From: Clitopilus passeckerianus
Lineage: Eukaryota > Basidiomycota > Agaricomycetes > Agaricales > Entolomataceae
Direction: 5' to 3'
NCBI GenBank assembly: GCA_944990035.1
Contig: CALYLX010000158.1
Location: 62,001 to 126,000, forward strand
Length of the DNA: 64,000 nucleotides
The position numbers were made by a program, and so were the translations under genes. Shown here in pieces: positions 23,977 to 36,581 of this stretch. The notes under the pieces are model-generated. The model was not told where the DNA came from and made no database searches. It was given only the letters and a program-made list of their open reading frames with translations. Numbering within the stretch: position 1 is the first letter of the stretch; the number at the start of each line of letters is the position of its first letter.

Positions 23977-25655
23977 ATGTCTTCGCAACCACAAAACGAC
24001 AAAGAGCTTGTGTCCGCCGTCTCCGATGCTTACAGCAAGGTGGCGCAAAACGACATGCAAGGTAAATAGTCAACGATAACTTTAACTCAGCCTTCCTCAT
24101 CATGCCCATTCCCAGTCGGCAAAGAAGCCGCTATATCTGTCGGGTATACAGAAGAAGAGCTTCAGTTTGTCCCCGAGCGATCCTACTTTGGCGTCGGCTG
24201 TGGCAATCCTGTGAAGGATGCCGATCTGAAGGAGGTATGTGCCCTACTTCAGTCAGGATTACCCTCAACAGGTCTGACGAAATATCATCTAGGGAGAGAA
24301 CGTCCTCGACCTAGGATCCGGTGGTGGAATCGACGTCTTTCTAGCAGAGAAGAAAGTTGGACCGCTTGGATCTGTTATTGGGCTCGACGTATCGCCGGTA
24401 ATGGGATCGACTTTCCTCAACGCATGAAGACTAACCTATTCTGACGCCCAGGAAATGGTGGCCCTCGCTCGCAGTAACGCCAAACAGCAAGGCTTGAAAG
24501 CACCTCACGTAGCCTTGGTAGAGGCTTCTTTGACTGATCCTCTGCCCATCTCCTCAAACACTGTCGACTGCGTCCTGTCCAACTGTGTTGTGAATCTCTT
24601 ACCAGGCTCGGGCAAAGCTACCCTCTTCCAGGAGCTTTTTCGTGTTTTGAAACCCGGAGGCCGAGTCTGCATTGAGGATGTAAGCTTTCCACGCAGGTTA
24701 ATATTCTCTGTGATTGGAAGGATTTACCACCTCACCGAAGATCATTGCCCTAAAGCCATTCTCTGAAGAAGACAAGAAGGACCTCATATCCTACGTCAGA
24801 TGCATTTCGGGAAGCATTCCGCTGGAGGAATACAAGGATATCTTGGATAAAGCTGGGTTTATTGGTGAGTCCCTTCACCAATTTCTCGATGTATTCCTGA
24901 CACTCGGTGGTAGATGTTGCCTTTAGAACTACGGGGAACGATCTTTCCAAGCCCTGTGAAGGCATCGGCAGCTGCTCAACCCGTACTCAATGGAGCTGCT
25001 GTGCTCCCAACGCTGCCCCAGGTTCAAATGTTAATTCGGTCGTTGGTAGGCCCATGCTTACCCAGTTTATTACCTCTGCTCAATGTTGAATCCAATTATT
25101 ACAGCATCCTACCATATTACCGCCAAGAAACCCTCCGACGCACCAATCACCGAACCAGTCTCAGCCAACGTTCTCCAGAACTGGCAAGATGCCTACCCCA
25201 AAGTCGCATCCCAGCCTCCTCCCATCACGGTCGAGGAACTCGAAGCCATGATGTGTACCAACGCCAGCAAAGACTCCAAGGGCGACTTCGCAGTAATCGA
25301 TGTTCGAAGGAACGACCACGGTGTAAGCTACCTCTTCTCATCTTCACCCTATATCAAGTCCTCATATATAAATTGACCCAATCTGTAGGGCGGACACGTT
25401 CGAGGCAGCGACAACTGGCACGCACAGACGTTCCACGACAACCTTCCCGAATTTCTCGAGAAGTACAAGGATACCAGCCAGGTTATGTTTTACTGTAACA
25501 GCTCGAACGGGAGAGGTCCGAGATGTGCGGGGTGGTATCAGGATTATTTAGATCAGACTGGGAATACGTCTTCGAAAGCGTACGTTCTGCAGGGAGGTGC
25601 GAAGGCCTGGGTGGCGAAGCACGGGGATGACGAGACGTTGGTTGGTCGTGATTGA
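23977..25655 (+). CDS. Arsenite methyltransferase fused to a rhodanese/ACR2-like domain
   Basis: The N-terminal half is an ArsM/AS3MT-type SAM-dependent arsenite methyltransferase. It starts [20 protein letters not shown] and has YFGVGCGNP, the SAM-binding [28 protein letters not shown], and [26 protein letters not shown] cysteine-rich end ([22 protein letters not shown]) probably binds As(III). Without any stop, the next exon continues into about 25 linker residues and a rhodanese-fold domain: [27 protein letters not shown], then [18 protein letters not shown]. The latter holds a C-x5-R active-site loop as in Cdc25/ACR2-type arsenate reductases. The stop is at 25655. All joins keep frame. 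Inference: one protein may reduce arsenate and methylate arsenite. A sulfurtransferase role for the second domain is the alternative. Confidence 0.88.
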
Positions 25656-25826
25656 TGGGTGTGTATCGGGATAAGGTTCTAGTGCTAGTGTTTTCTCGTC
25701 TATTATGCGGTGTGGAATTGCGATAATATGATTGTCCGTTATTGAGTAGTCAATGTACAGTCTATAGTGTGATGCAAAGCATATATATAACAATCAAAGC
25801 AATGTCGACTTCGAAACCTGGCCCCG

Positions 25827-27639
25827 CTAAGTAGTCTTCCCCATGAATTTATCCCAATGCTTCATGCACGAGTAGCCATCATAGTCTATCAAACAACCAC
25901 ATTAGCAATGAACCACACTACATGCTGATGGTAACCGAAAACCTACCGAAGCTTTTTCCCCGATCACAAGAACACCTTGCATCCTCCCACGTCTTCTGGC
26001 TTTGAGGGCAATGTGTATACGGGTTATGCTCATACCCAATATCATCGAAAAAGTGAATCTGGTCTTTCGAATTGAACAAGGCAGCCGCTATACTGCGTCT
26101 CCCCAGCGCTGTTGTACCCCGCCGTCAGTCAAATCTCAGGTTGGATGGAAGGAAAGACGAGGAGACGAACCTCGTAGTAGAAGCCGCCCTTTTCATCGAG
26201 ATACTCGAAGAACGCTTGGTATGCTTCACCTCTCCAGAAGTCCATATCTGCAATCTCAAAGTTACTCCAGACTATGGGACAGCGTCAGCATCCTGTCTGG
26301 TGTGAGGCTAGTAGGGACCTACAGTGACATAGATTGTAACGATCGCTTCCTTCGTTCATCATGAAGCCTAGCGCATTGTCTTCTGCGATGTACTGAGGGT
26401 TTCCCTCCATGAAGTCTGGCAGCACCATCAAGGGAATGAGCAAATAACTACCAGGCAAGGACGAGAAAATCATACCCTTGACAGTTGCCCAAAGTGTAGG
26501 AATGGTCTTTTCGTACTCGTACATGGTGATTGTAAACGCTACGGGGAACTGTTAGCAGATAATTTTTCCGTAGTGGCGCTTCAGATACTCACAGTATGTT
26601 TTGTTATGGTCTTCCATGTAGAGGAAGGGGTCGTAGTGGATATCGCAATGGAAGTGAACTTCGGGTCTAAGATAGAATAAGCCAAGCGGTTTGAACAAGA
26701 GAAGCATTACCACGCACTCTATCCTCCAATACCAGCGATACTTTTGTAACAATTCATGCTTGAAGAAGAACTGTGAAAGGATCAGAGAGAAACGCTTGGA
26801 ATACGGAGAGGCAAGCTTACCCCTGAGTTAAACCGGCACATGTTACGGTAACTGTGCACATAATGAATACCAGGTTATTATTGTCACTATTGTCAATATT
26901 CGAGATTGAACTCACGAGACGCTTCCTGAAAACCCACAAGTCAGCAATAATTTACGTCAGGGAAATGACGAGTACTAACCTCCATAGATGATATTGTCCT
27001 TGACCATTTGGTCGCGGCTCTTCTTCGCCTTGTCTTCGTCTATCCAGTCTGGCTGTACCCAATGTTCTTTCGGGATTGTGCCAAATTCCATTTTAGACGG
27101 TGAGAGGTTGGCAACACGACTATCGAGATGAAATTCAGAAACGAGGCGAGGTCAAGAATAAGCAAATGAATTCACCGTTTGAATTCGTCCGTGAATGGTT
27201 CGTCATTGAGGAAGACGTATGGATATCCGTATTTTCGGTTGAAACGGTCTTCAATATCCCTAACGCTTCGCAGGACACCATTGGTATCAGAATTCCGTGC
27301 AAGAATCACAAAGGTCGCGTTGGCATGTCGGTCAACAACCAGAGTCTCGTTGGTCGAGCCGTAGAAACCGTCATTGATAGGTGACTCTGGTGAAATAGGA
27401 TTTGCTGGAGGCTTGGTGTCACTTGAAGGGGGCGACCCCTTAATATACTTGTCCTGAAAGTTGGACAGAGAAGTGGCCCGGCCATAGTGTTCGTTGGTTA
27501 CGCGCAGAATGAAATGCAAGCTAATCTGTACGCCAAAATGTCGGATTCAATCTGTCAATAGCCGGCCGCGCTAGTCCAAAAGCTGATGACGCACAATGAT
27601 TCCCAGCACCAGTATTGAATACCTTGCGCATGTCTGCAT
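25827..27639 (-). CDS. Alpha-1,2-mannosyltransferase, KTR/MNT family (GT15)
   Basis: A type II Golgi membrane enzyme that transfers mannose from GDP-mannose to O-linked (and N-linked) glycans. The start at 27639 uses a small first exon (MQTCARYSILVLGII) spliced to ISLHFILRV, giving a short cytoplasmic tail and one signal-anchor helix. The lumenal domain follows: NATFVILARNSDTNGVLRSV, IEDRFNRKYGYPYVFLNDEPF, the motif around PKEHWVQPDWIDEDKA, RNMCRF, RYYW-type RIE, FHCDIHYDPFLYMEDHNKTY, TMYEYEKTIPTLWATVK and the metal/catalytic region near EDNALGFMMN. It ends YDGYSCMKHWDKFMGKTT at 25827. Many short exons. It is convergent with the arsenic gene and divergent from MDP1. Confidence 0.88.
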
Positions 27640-27958
27640 TATGGCTATAGCAGCAGCCTTGAGAAACTTTTAACGACGACTTGGTCGAGGGTCTACGGGA
27701 ACAACGTGGCGGTGAGTAACGACGTTATATAACGATGGAGCAATTGTCGAACTGCTGCCTCCGGCGTCCGACCACCCGCCAAGCCGATGTACCGGACAGC
27801 TGAGCCCGTTAAAAACAGACCCAAACAACGCGGTCATCGAATCGAGATCAAGATTTCGAATCCAGGCAACAACTGCACCTTTTCTTCGCTACACCTTTGA
27901 TCTACAAAGATCTATCGCATACGGAAGCAAACTCTTCATCTCATCTCAGATTCTGCAG
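27640..27958. promoter_or_regulatory. Divergent promoter between mannosyltransferase and MDP1
   Basis: A 319-base spacer separates two start codons pointing away from each other, so it must hold both promoters. No clear TATA box was identified. Confidence 0.4.
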
Positions 27959-28825
27959 ATGAGCTCCTCTGAGCTGCCTCAATTAGTTGCATTTGATTTA
28001 GAGTGCGTAGCAAATGTATTTCATGAGAACATGCATTGACCCCGAAACAGTTACACGCTTTGGGATCTCTGGATAGATACACACGCAACAGGTAGATCCC
28101 TGTTCAAACGGCCCCTGATCGCCGAACTGAGAAACTACACCTCATTTCAGGACCGCTCCACCGAGACAAGGATACCCTGAACGAAGTGCTCGATAGGTGA
28201 GCACGCACACGACTTCACAATGGTTTCTCAACTAGTTAACACAGATACGGAGAAGTGATTAAATTCTACAACGACGTGCCTCAAATCCTTCATCGACTAC
28301 GTGATGCCAATGTTACCATTGCTGCATGCTCCAGGACCCATGCACCAAACTTGCAAGTGGTACCCTTCGCTCGCGTGAGCTATGACCACTCATTCTCTGA
28401 CCCCTAAACATAGAGCACGTCAGGCGCTTGGTCTATTACTGGTACCGCCCACTAAGAAAGGAGAAGCACCTCTGGCTGCGGTCAAGTTTTTCGATCAGCA
28501 GGAAATCTTCCCAGGTGGGCGAGCTCTCGATGCGTTCTTCCGTCTGAAACGTCCGATTAAACGGCTTTCAGGATCTAAGATGGCGCATTTCAAGAATTTA
28601 CATGAGAAGACAGGGATTCCATACTCAAAAATGCTATTCTTCGATGATGAACACCGCAATGCTGAAGTTGAGAAACTTGGTAAGTCCTCAGAGCTACTCT
28701 TCGTAAATTATACTCATAGCCGACCAGGCGTAACCTTTTTCCTGGTCACCCGTGGCTTAAGCAACGATGCCGTTGAGAGAGGTCTTGCTAAATGGAGGAG
28801 GAATAATTCCGGGCATGAAGAATAA
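27959..28825 (+). CDS. MDP1: Magnesium-dependent phosphatase 1 (HAD superfamily)
   Basis: MDP-1 is a HAD-fold protein-tyrosine/sugar phosphatase, suggested to act on fructosamine-6-phosphates and possibly in protein deglycation. MSSSELPQLVAFDLD|YTLWDLWIDTHA brings the nucleophile motif DLDYT together across the first intron. Then come PLHRDKDTLNEVLDRYGEV and the motif II region VTIAACSRTHAP, followed by ALGLLLVPP, FFDQQEIFPG|SKMAHFKNLHEKTGIPY with the motif III lysines, MLFFDDEHRN with motif IV, and a C-terminal VTFFLVTRGLS. The third join needs an acceptor at GTCAG just before GCGCTTGG. Length and order match the family. Confidence 0.88.
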
Positions 28826-28965
28826 CAACGACCATCCCGTGTCCATATAGACAACTGCATCGTCCGAACACTTGTCATTCCATATCACTATCCTAATGTA
28901 ATATACCTAAACGAATGTCGGTATGGTAAAAATATAGTCCAAATCACCATGTCTGCCCCCATTCC

Positions 28966-30433
28966 TTACTGGATCAACATAACAGCAACAGTACCCGCAA
29001 TGATAGCACCAACACTCATCAAAGGATACATCAACAACGCTCCCTGGCCACCACCATAATGCATCCCAGAAGCAGCATTCGAGCTCTGACTCGAATCATC
29101 CCCACTCGAGGTGCCACTTGTCTGCTGGGGACTCCCACTCCCGCTACCCTGTCCACTCTGCGCATCGTTCGTGGGTGCATCGTCCGTGGTGGGAGTAGCT
29201 GCACTAGCAGCGACCCCAAGAGAAGTCAGCGGAATTCCATTCGCGACAGTGCTGGTGGTTGCGCAATTTGACGAAGAGGGCGTGAAGTAGGCGGAGGACG
29301 GTGTGACGGTGTCGCCGACTGTGTAGGGAACACCATTTTGGTCTACGCCGGTGAAGTATTGGGCGAAGGCCGAGAATTGGGTTGTGCCCGAGACGGTGGC
29401 GGTTGGGTACCATCCTGGAGGGTCTGTGGGGGTTCGTTAGTTGATGTGAAGGAAGCGAGAAGGAGAAAGGCCATACAAGCAACATCGGCGTCACAGGTCT
29501 CGCTAGAAAGCAGCCGACTCAGTAAATTCTCGCGATGCCATTGAATGGTGAGAAAAACGTACAATGTGCCATTGAAATTATAATTTCCAGGCATAACGAA
29601 TCCACATCCCATCTCATCGAGTTCGTGCCAACACATAGCAGCGGCGCTATAAGTGGCGTTCGCATCCGTGCAGACACGCAGGCAGAATTGGTTGTAATCC
29701 TAGACCATGTCCACTCAATAACTGCCCTGGGAGAATAGAAAGGAGAGGCGTACGATGTAGAGCATCCATTCAGCATAGTTCTGGTCAGCTCCAGTAATGT
29801 TAGAGGTAACATTTCCTCCAATTGGGTTACCGGAGCCATAAGCACCGTGAGGGTCGAGTTCTCTGTGAAGGGGTCAAACGACGAACATAAAAGCGGCTAA
29901 GGAAAAGGCCCACCCTCCCCAATCGCCCTCAGGAATGTTCAAACGCGTGAAGTCACCATACCCGTACACCTGAACGTATTTGTCCGTCTTCAGGAACGAA
30001 ACACCAGAAAGTGTCCCATCAGGAATAACACGCGCGTTGTTGCGAGGTTTTGTGCACCAAGCAACTTCAAATGTCTGTTTCCTAGTTCACCTGCTGTTCC
30101 AACGTGCAAGGTAACGAAGCGCTCACCTCGGAGTCTGAGATATTCTGCATGGTGGGTGGTGCAAATACACAGAAATCCTTTACATGCGACCGTCAATACA
30201 CCACTCTTACCCAAATGAAATGAAATTCAACTGACATCGATGGAGTTCACGGTTATCATCCTCGCAATGGAAGTCTGGTTGATCGCCGTCCCGAGCGTTG
30301 GGGCAGGAGGATTGGTGGGGCCCTGAGTTCCAGTAGCAATAACACCTGGAGGAGGCGAGCTAGACGAGCCCTGCGCTGAGACCGAGCCTGCCGCAAGGGT
30401 AGCTACTGCAATAAGGGAAACCGGAAAAAACAT
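28966..30433 (-). CDS. GPI-type surface glycoprotein, macrofage-activating-glycoprotein-like
   Basis: A secreted protein: MFFPVSLIAVATLAAGSVSA signal peptide, then a short Ser/Pro-rich stretch. A long conserved domain follows: CTKPRNNARVIPDGTLSGV, KTDKYVQVYGYGDFTRLNIP, GGELDPHGAYGSGNPIGGNV, EWMLYI..NQFCLRVC, AAMCWHELDEMGCGFVMPG and ETCDADVAC.YPPGWYPT. The C-terminus is Ser/Thr/Gly-rich and ends in a hydrophobic segment (MSVGAIIAGTVAVMLIQ) at 28966, as expected for GPI attachment. This is the basidiomycete family annotated 'macrofage activating glycoprotein', first named from Cryptococcus. The biochemical role is unknown to me; cell-wall location is inferred. Confidence 0.83.
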
Positions 30434-31043
30434 AGTGATAGAGTGAAACAAAACAATGTCCAAGTCGAACGGTGAATTAGTGGTAAGAACGAAATGAGTG
30501 AGTTCCAGCAGCAAGTAAACCCCGTCTAGTCTCGAGAGAGAAGCAAGGGAGGATTAAACCAGCAGTCGCACTAGTAAGACAACGATGGTAGGTGGAAGTT
30601 TTGGGTTGAAAAGATGATAGTTTCGCCGTAACGCCCCAGTCACACCTCCATATAAACTAAAACCATGCAGCATGACAGAGGAGGAACAGAACGGTTTTAG
30701 AGAATGATTTTTTGGAGATCGTCTCTGGCTCAAGTCAAGAATAGCAGGCTCGTAATTGGCTGAGAGGAGGATGCCGCGTGATGCCGAACTGCGCAATTTC
30801 TATATTTAGCTATTTAGTCTAAGAATAGACAACATGCGAGGACATGCAGGGAAAAAGGGCAGAAAGGGCCTGGTGTGGCGAGGCGTCGTCAAGCCATGGG
30901 GGAAAAGGTTATTTTGGGTGATGAGCGTTGCTCATTATATAAATACAAGCGAACATAGCTTCAAGGGGTCGTAAAATTGCTCGCTACTTATTGTATTCTC
31001 CTGATTGTTCACTTCATTTGATGGTCAACGTTGCTGGCGTTCT
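30434..31043. other. Intergenic upstream of the surface glycoprotein gene
   Basis: About 610 bases, the promoter side of the surface glycoprotein and 3' flank of the reductase gene. A short A/T run containing TATATAAA lies near 30936 but points at no called gene. No other feature seen. Confidence 0.4.
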
Positions 31044-32419
31044 CTACAACTTCTGAATATCCGCCATGGGGTCCTTCAGGTAATGCTCGACTTCGGGCTT
31101 GATGCTCGTGAGCATATCAATCTTGGTGTACTGGGGCTTCCACCCAATCGATCTGGAATGCTTGGAGGTGCAGCGCGAGTTTGAGCCAAGGTACTTGGAT
31201 CCCTGAGAGAAGCGAAATGAGTATCGAGGGAGAAAGCAGGCGAGCAAATATGCTTACGCCGAAATACTTCTGGATGTCCTCGTCGGTGAACGGGGTTGGT
31301 TTTTCGCTCTTGCCTTTCCCAACCTCTACGAGTGCTTTGGTGATGGCTTCTCCTACCTCGTAGAGAGAATGCTCGCCGTTCTCGCCAAAGTAGTACCCGT
31401 CTCGACCATGGCCGATTTTATCTCTATTATTGCGAATGGCGTCGTAGAGGTCGATGTAAAGCCTCGAAACTGCACAAAGGCGACTTGAGGCGAGACACTT
31501 AGGAAGAATAGGACTAGGGACATACCATCATCTACATGAACGTTAGGCCAAAGGTTTTTACCCTCGCCCACAGTTCCTGCTTGTCCACGGCATACGGAGG
31601 CATGAATCAAGCCAGGAATCTGGATAGAATTAATCTTCTGTATCCCAGCTTCAACCAGTTGCCCGGACGCAAACCCATATATCGTAGAGGGCAGGATTAT
31701 GTAGCTGGATATGTATCCTATTCATAAATGCAATATGAGCCGTGATCGTAAACAAATTGAAGCCTTCTGACCTTCCTGATCCGCCTTGAGGATTTCCAAG
31801 TCTACGTTCCTGTGAACGGCCGTATCGGGAATCCGGGCCATTTGCTCAGGATTGGAATCGTCCCAGACGGTATCGTAGGTGTGCATGCCAGCAGCGTCAT
31901 CGGCTAGTACACCAGTTCCAGACTGCACGACGATGATCGAGACATAGGACATGGCCACAAACGGACTGGAACTCACAGTATGGATCAAGATAGGGACAGT
32001 TTTTACAGTCTGGTGGCGATTCAAAAGACCAGCGAGAATAGCTTTTGCAGCATCAAGATTATCTGCGTCCGCCTACGAGAATGTGAGATCAGTACCGGCT
32101 GATCTCCAAATGTATTGGTGGACACACGCAGGCGAAAACGACATCAGATTTCGAAGCAATAATTTTAATGATATCCAAATCAGAGTGAGACCCAATGATA
32201 GGTTCCACCCCGAACTTCTTGAGCTTTTCTGCTTTTTCTGCAGACCGGACGAGGACTTGGATGTTGTAGTCCTTGATATCAGGGCGGTCGAGGAATTTGC
32301 CTAGGACTGAGCCTCCGATGTATCCTAGTCACGCCAACATGAATAATCTGTATACATAGCCCATGAATGATCCCCTTACCAGTCGCTCCTGTGAGGAATA
32401 CATTGATCTTTTGGCTCAT
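31044..32419 (-). CDS. NmrA-like / atypical SDR NAD(P)-binding protein
   Basis: A Rossmann-fold protein. MSQKINVFLTGATGYIGGSV carries the glycine-rich GATGYIGG dinucleotide motif. Next come VLVRSAEKAEKLKKFGVEPI, SKSDVVFACADADNLDAAKA, GTGVLADDAAGMHTYDTVWDD, the conserved TYIILPSTIYG and LWPNVHVDDVSRLYIDLYDA, with the C-terminal DIQKYFGG..SKYLGSNSR ending at 31044. This is the pattern of fungal NAD-dependent epimerase/dehydratase-like proteins often annotated as NmrA-like. The substrate or regulatory role is not known. About seven exons, all in frame. It reads away from the permease gene at 33.5 kb. Confidence 0.85.
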
Positions 32420-33561
32420 GATTTCAGTTGTCTGTTGCAAGCGTTGTCAGAACAGTTTCAACGATGCGTTTCTCGACGTGAAATTACCTTATGGTCGTGG
32501 TTTATGAGAAAGAGGATTTCTTACTCATCTCAAGCTTTTATTTGCGGATTTCTTGGACGAGCACGATGATATCATTCTTGAGTGTTTGGAGGATGACGAG
32601 GTCCAACTTGGATGAAGGCAAGGATAATGCAATTAGCCGAAGGGCCGTAAAGCCTTTGTCAAGCAGGACCAAATAGGCTTCAGGCCACTTCCGATATCCG
32701 CTGATGCCCTCTTCCGACGTGTACCGTACGAGTCCAAGCGTCAGAAATGGCTAAAATGCCGCGATTTTGCCTGCACATTTTAAATAGAGCAGCCAAAGCA
32801 TGGACATTATGATCCCCCCGTCGCTCCCTCGAAGCCTCCAGGAAAATCAGAATCTCTCCACGAGATTATGTGCTGGGTTGCGTGACGCTCGCTGGGCTGT
32901 CTTTCCACTACGACTTGCCTGGCCAACTGGAACGCCACAGAAGTCCAATTACTTAGGCTCACCATCGTTGGTAAGCCCGCATCTTAGTATCAAGCACGGC
33001 GCTCAAGGTCTTATCTCTGTTGTGCAGCTACGGTACCTGATCTTCGCAACAGTCCACATGCAACGTCGATAACAATCGTTGGGGTCCTTTTGCCACACCT
33101 AGCTCGACTCAACGGCACCACCCTGCTTGGCATTTGCAAAGTCTGTGTATGAAACTTAAAGCATGTAACAAACCTGCTATTAGATCAGCCTACGTCAACT
33201 CTGGAGTCGACCTGCTCTGGTCCGATCTGAATTGACTGCTTCGTTCACAATCACACGCTCCGGAGAACATCCCAAATCTAGAGACACCAAGCAACTCCAG
33301 GCTGATAGCCTTGATTTCGTGCAGTCTCGTGCCCTTATCTCTCCCGTTCCCGCGCCTGTATCAGAGGGCGGAGTCCATAGCCTATCATTGCCCTAGGTAA
33401 TGTACCGTGGAGGATGGCCAGTGGCGAGGGATGAATGGAGCAACCGGCTACGCTCCCTTCAACACTCCATATGACACGGACGAGGGTTAAAGTTGAACGA
33501 CGACCAGGACGCGTTCTGCCTTGTTCAGCTTCCTTGATAGTTTGGATCAGAAGGCTTTATC
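32420..33561. other. Divergent intergenic region, reductase / permease
   Basis: About 1.1 kb. It has only short open frames without motifs on both strands and must carry the promoters of the two divergent genes. No repeat or transposon trace seen. Confidence 0.4.
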
Positions 33562-36130
33562 ATGGAGAAAACCGCAGAGGAAGGACGGGGCAAGAGGAAC
33601 GTATCGGACCTGCAGCAGCAGGATGAAGCCGAACTCGCTCGTATGGGATACAAGCAAGAGCTGAAGTAAGGTCCGATCCTGTATAAATCATGCAAAAAGA
33701 CTAACCAACCCTCTCAGACGTGAACTTGGTTTGCTACAGGTATGGGCAAGCATAACCGGAACTTCCTTCCGCCTCTAATCACAGGTCCCTCCTCTACGAT
33801 AAATAGAACTTCGGAGTGAGTGTACTCTAGTTCTTTGTGGAGATCCGCTCAGCTAAAGGCTTCTCAATAGGTCTCCTTTTCGATCATCTCTGTCATAACG
33901 GGCTTGCCTTCTTTGTTCGCGTATGGTTTGGTGAGCACATCCACCATTAGTATCTGCAGCGCGTCTCAACCCTTCCGTAGAATACAGGTGGACCGGCGGT
34001 CATGGTCTGGGGTTGGGTGATTGTTGGTGCGTTTATTAACCCTCTTCTTTCTCACATCGACTAACTCCGTGACTCTAGCATTCTTTACGATGATGGTCGG
34101 GCTTGCCATGGCAGGTAAGGCAAAGCATCTTGGGATGTTCCGACTGATTCTGAACATTTTACAGAGGTTTGCAGGTACGGGACGATTGATATTCAGTTCG
34201 AAGACACCCTCCTCACCAGAGATTGCATCACCACAGTGCACATCCTACATCCGGTGGTCCTTATTTCTGGGCTGCCATGCTATCGCCTCCGAAGCGTGCT
34301 CCTCTCGCCTCATGGGTTACAGGTGAATCCTCATTCAGCCTACATATTCCCGTCCTTCGGAATTAATGCTATGCCCAGGATGGTTCAATCTACTGGGTCA
34401 AGTCGCTGTAACGACCGGTATCAGGTTCGACCCCAGCTCTTCGATGCTCTTCGGCTCGAATGTTGACCAAAATATCCCAGTTTCGCATGTGCAAACTTTA
34501 TATCTACCGCAGCTACGCTCAAGACTAGCTTCGAACCTTCGCCCAAGATTACAATAGGTAGGACCTTTGCAACCTCCCGTCTCTCCCATTTCTGAACCAT
34601 TTTCCTGTAGGCATCTACGCAGCAGTTCTCTCAACGCAGGGATTAATTAACACCTTCGGCGTTCACATCCTTCACTACCTGAACAACATCTCCGTGTGGT
34701 GGCACGCCATAGGGACCTTCTCCCTCGTCGTCGCGATTCTTGCCAAAGCTCCTAGCCACCAGTCTGCCAAGTTCGTGTTCGCGACTTTCATTGACGGTAC
34801 TGGACCCCCTGGAGAGGGATGGGGTGATAGGGCTAGTAAGGCGTATGTTGTCGTGATTGGGATCTTGTTGGCACAGGTAAGCTTGTTCTATCTTCAATGG
34901 GTAGCCTGATGCTGAGCAACGTTTCCGCGTCCAGTATACCCTTACAGGCTTCGATGCCAGTGCACATGTACGTACTATAAGCCTTCCAAGACTGCATAAT
35001 CCTGATGGGCCTCCCACTAGATGACGGAGGAGACACGCAACGCCGCTATGGCAGGGAGCATTGGTATCGTCATGGCCATTGGTGTATCTGCTGTTCTGGG
35101 ATGGTTCCTCCTCCTTGGTCTCCTGTTCTCAATCCAGGACCTGGATGCTACCGTTGCTTCTGAGACGGGACAGCCTGTTACTCAGATCTTCCTCGATACA
35201 GTAGGAGAAAATGGAGCTATCGTGCTTATGGTGATCGTCATTGGAGCTATGTTCTTCTGCGGGTGCGGCCTACTTCGTTTTCTCGCACTGGGCATGGAAA
35301 CTGATGAAGTTCCATACAGCACATTCTCAATCACTTCGAACTCCCGCATGATGTATGCCTTTGCGCGAGATGGAGGAATCCCAGGACACAAGTTCTTCAA
35401 CCATGTTGATGCCAAATGGAAGTCTCCCATCCGGACAGGTAAGGCTATTTGTTGTGCTCAGAACAGTTTGCTGATCTTTGCTCCGACAGTATGGTTGGCC
35501 TGCACGCTGAGTTTCATCCTTGGTCTGCCGAGTCTTGGAAGTGCAGTCGCGTTTGCTGCTGCTACCTCCATCGCTACTATCGGTTTATACATTTCATATG
35601 GTAAGCTACCCTCCCAAGCCGTTCTCATCCACAGCACTGATCCTGCCTCTAGGCATCCCGATCGCCCTGCGCCTGTTATACCGCGACAAGTTTGTGCGAG
35701 GCCCCTTCCACCTTGGGAAATTCTCGTTCTATATCGCAACAGCGGCAGTCCTATGGATTTGCTTCATCTCTATCGTGTTTATCCTCCCGCAAGTCAACGT
35801 AAGGCTCTTTCCTATCCAATAAAAGCTTGTATACTGATCATTACCTTTCAGCCCGTTGATTCTCAAACCTTTAACTACTCCATCGTGGCTGTCGGCATTG
35901 TCATCACCTACAGCTTTGGCTTCTGGGTCCTCTCCGCACGGAAATGGTTCACTGGGCCCGTCAAACAGATAGAAAGTATGTTGGTCATTTCACCCATGAA
36001 GAACCACTGCCCAACGCTGATTTAAATCTCGACAGTGGAGGCAATGGGTATCGACACGCTTACCGGCTCGACGGAGAAGGAGCCTTCCAAAGCAACCGAA
36101 GAAGTAGTTGATGTCGAGAAGACTTCATGA
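33562..36130 (+). CDS. Amino-acid/GABA/choline permease, UGA4-like (APC superfamily)
   Basis: A plasma-membrane or vacuolar transporter with 12 predicted helices. A hydrophilic N-terminus with DEAELARMGYKQELKRELG is followed by FGVSFSIISVITG and GLYTGGPAVMVWGW. Across an intron comes VCSAHPTSGGPYFWAA, the signature of this family. Then: VTGWFNLLGQVAVTTG, QGLINTFGVHILHYLNNISV, YTLTGFDASAHMTEETRNAA, a helix-rich middle, SNSRMMYAFARDGGIPGH, GIPIALRLLYRDKFVRGPF and a hydrophilic tail ending VVDVEKTS at 36130. Exact substrate is uncertain; relatives take up GABA, choline or other amines. About 13 exons joined in frame. Confidence 0.88.
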
Positions 36131-36581
36131 CCAGAAATGCTCCCGTGATACTTCTACCTTTACGAATTTGAATAGCCAAGCTTAGATGTCTTTGTTTTAT
36201 TTTCCCCACATGATCATCGGAGTATGCTCGCGTGGTCGAGGAGACCTCTTGCCATAGGATCCGGGCCAATTGAGTAGTTACTTCCATCCTGCGGCCCGCT
36301 AAAACACGCGATGGCACGCACTCCGGTAAGTCATTGACAGTGATCGTGAATTTGTCCGGTGCATGTTATGGAAATTCAGGTTGTTATGAGGCGATTCTGC
36401 ACCCTCAGGCTCGTAGATTTCCAACGCCATTTTTCCGTTCAAGGACCTCATGACTTGCTGTCCGCCATAACGGTCATCTTTCGTGCTCCTCCAATCCCAC
36501 TGAGCGGCCCGTTTTGCATTTTCGAAACGGTATAAAAGAGAGGGGAATATAGCTCATCTTGAGGCAACCTCGTGAACCAAC
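36131..36581 (+). promoter_or_regulatory. Intergenic with TATA box of the acetylesterase gene
   Basis: The spacer holds the permease 3' flank and the next promoter. TATAAAAG at 36531-36538 lies about 50 bases before the ATG at 36582, in the right direction for a strongly inducible secreted-enzyme gene. Confidence 0.5.
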
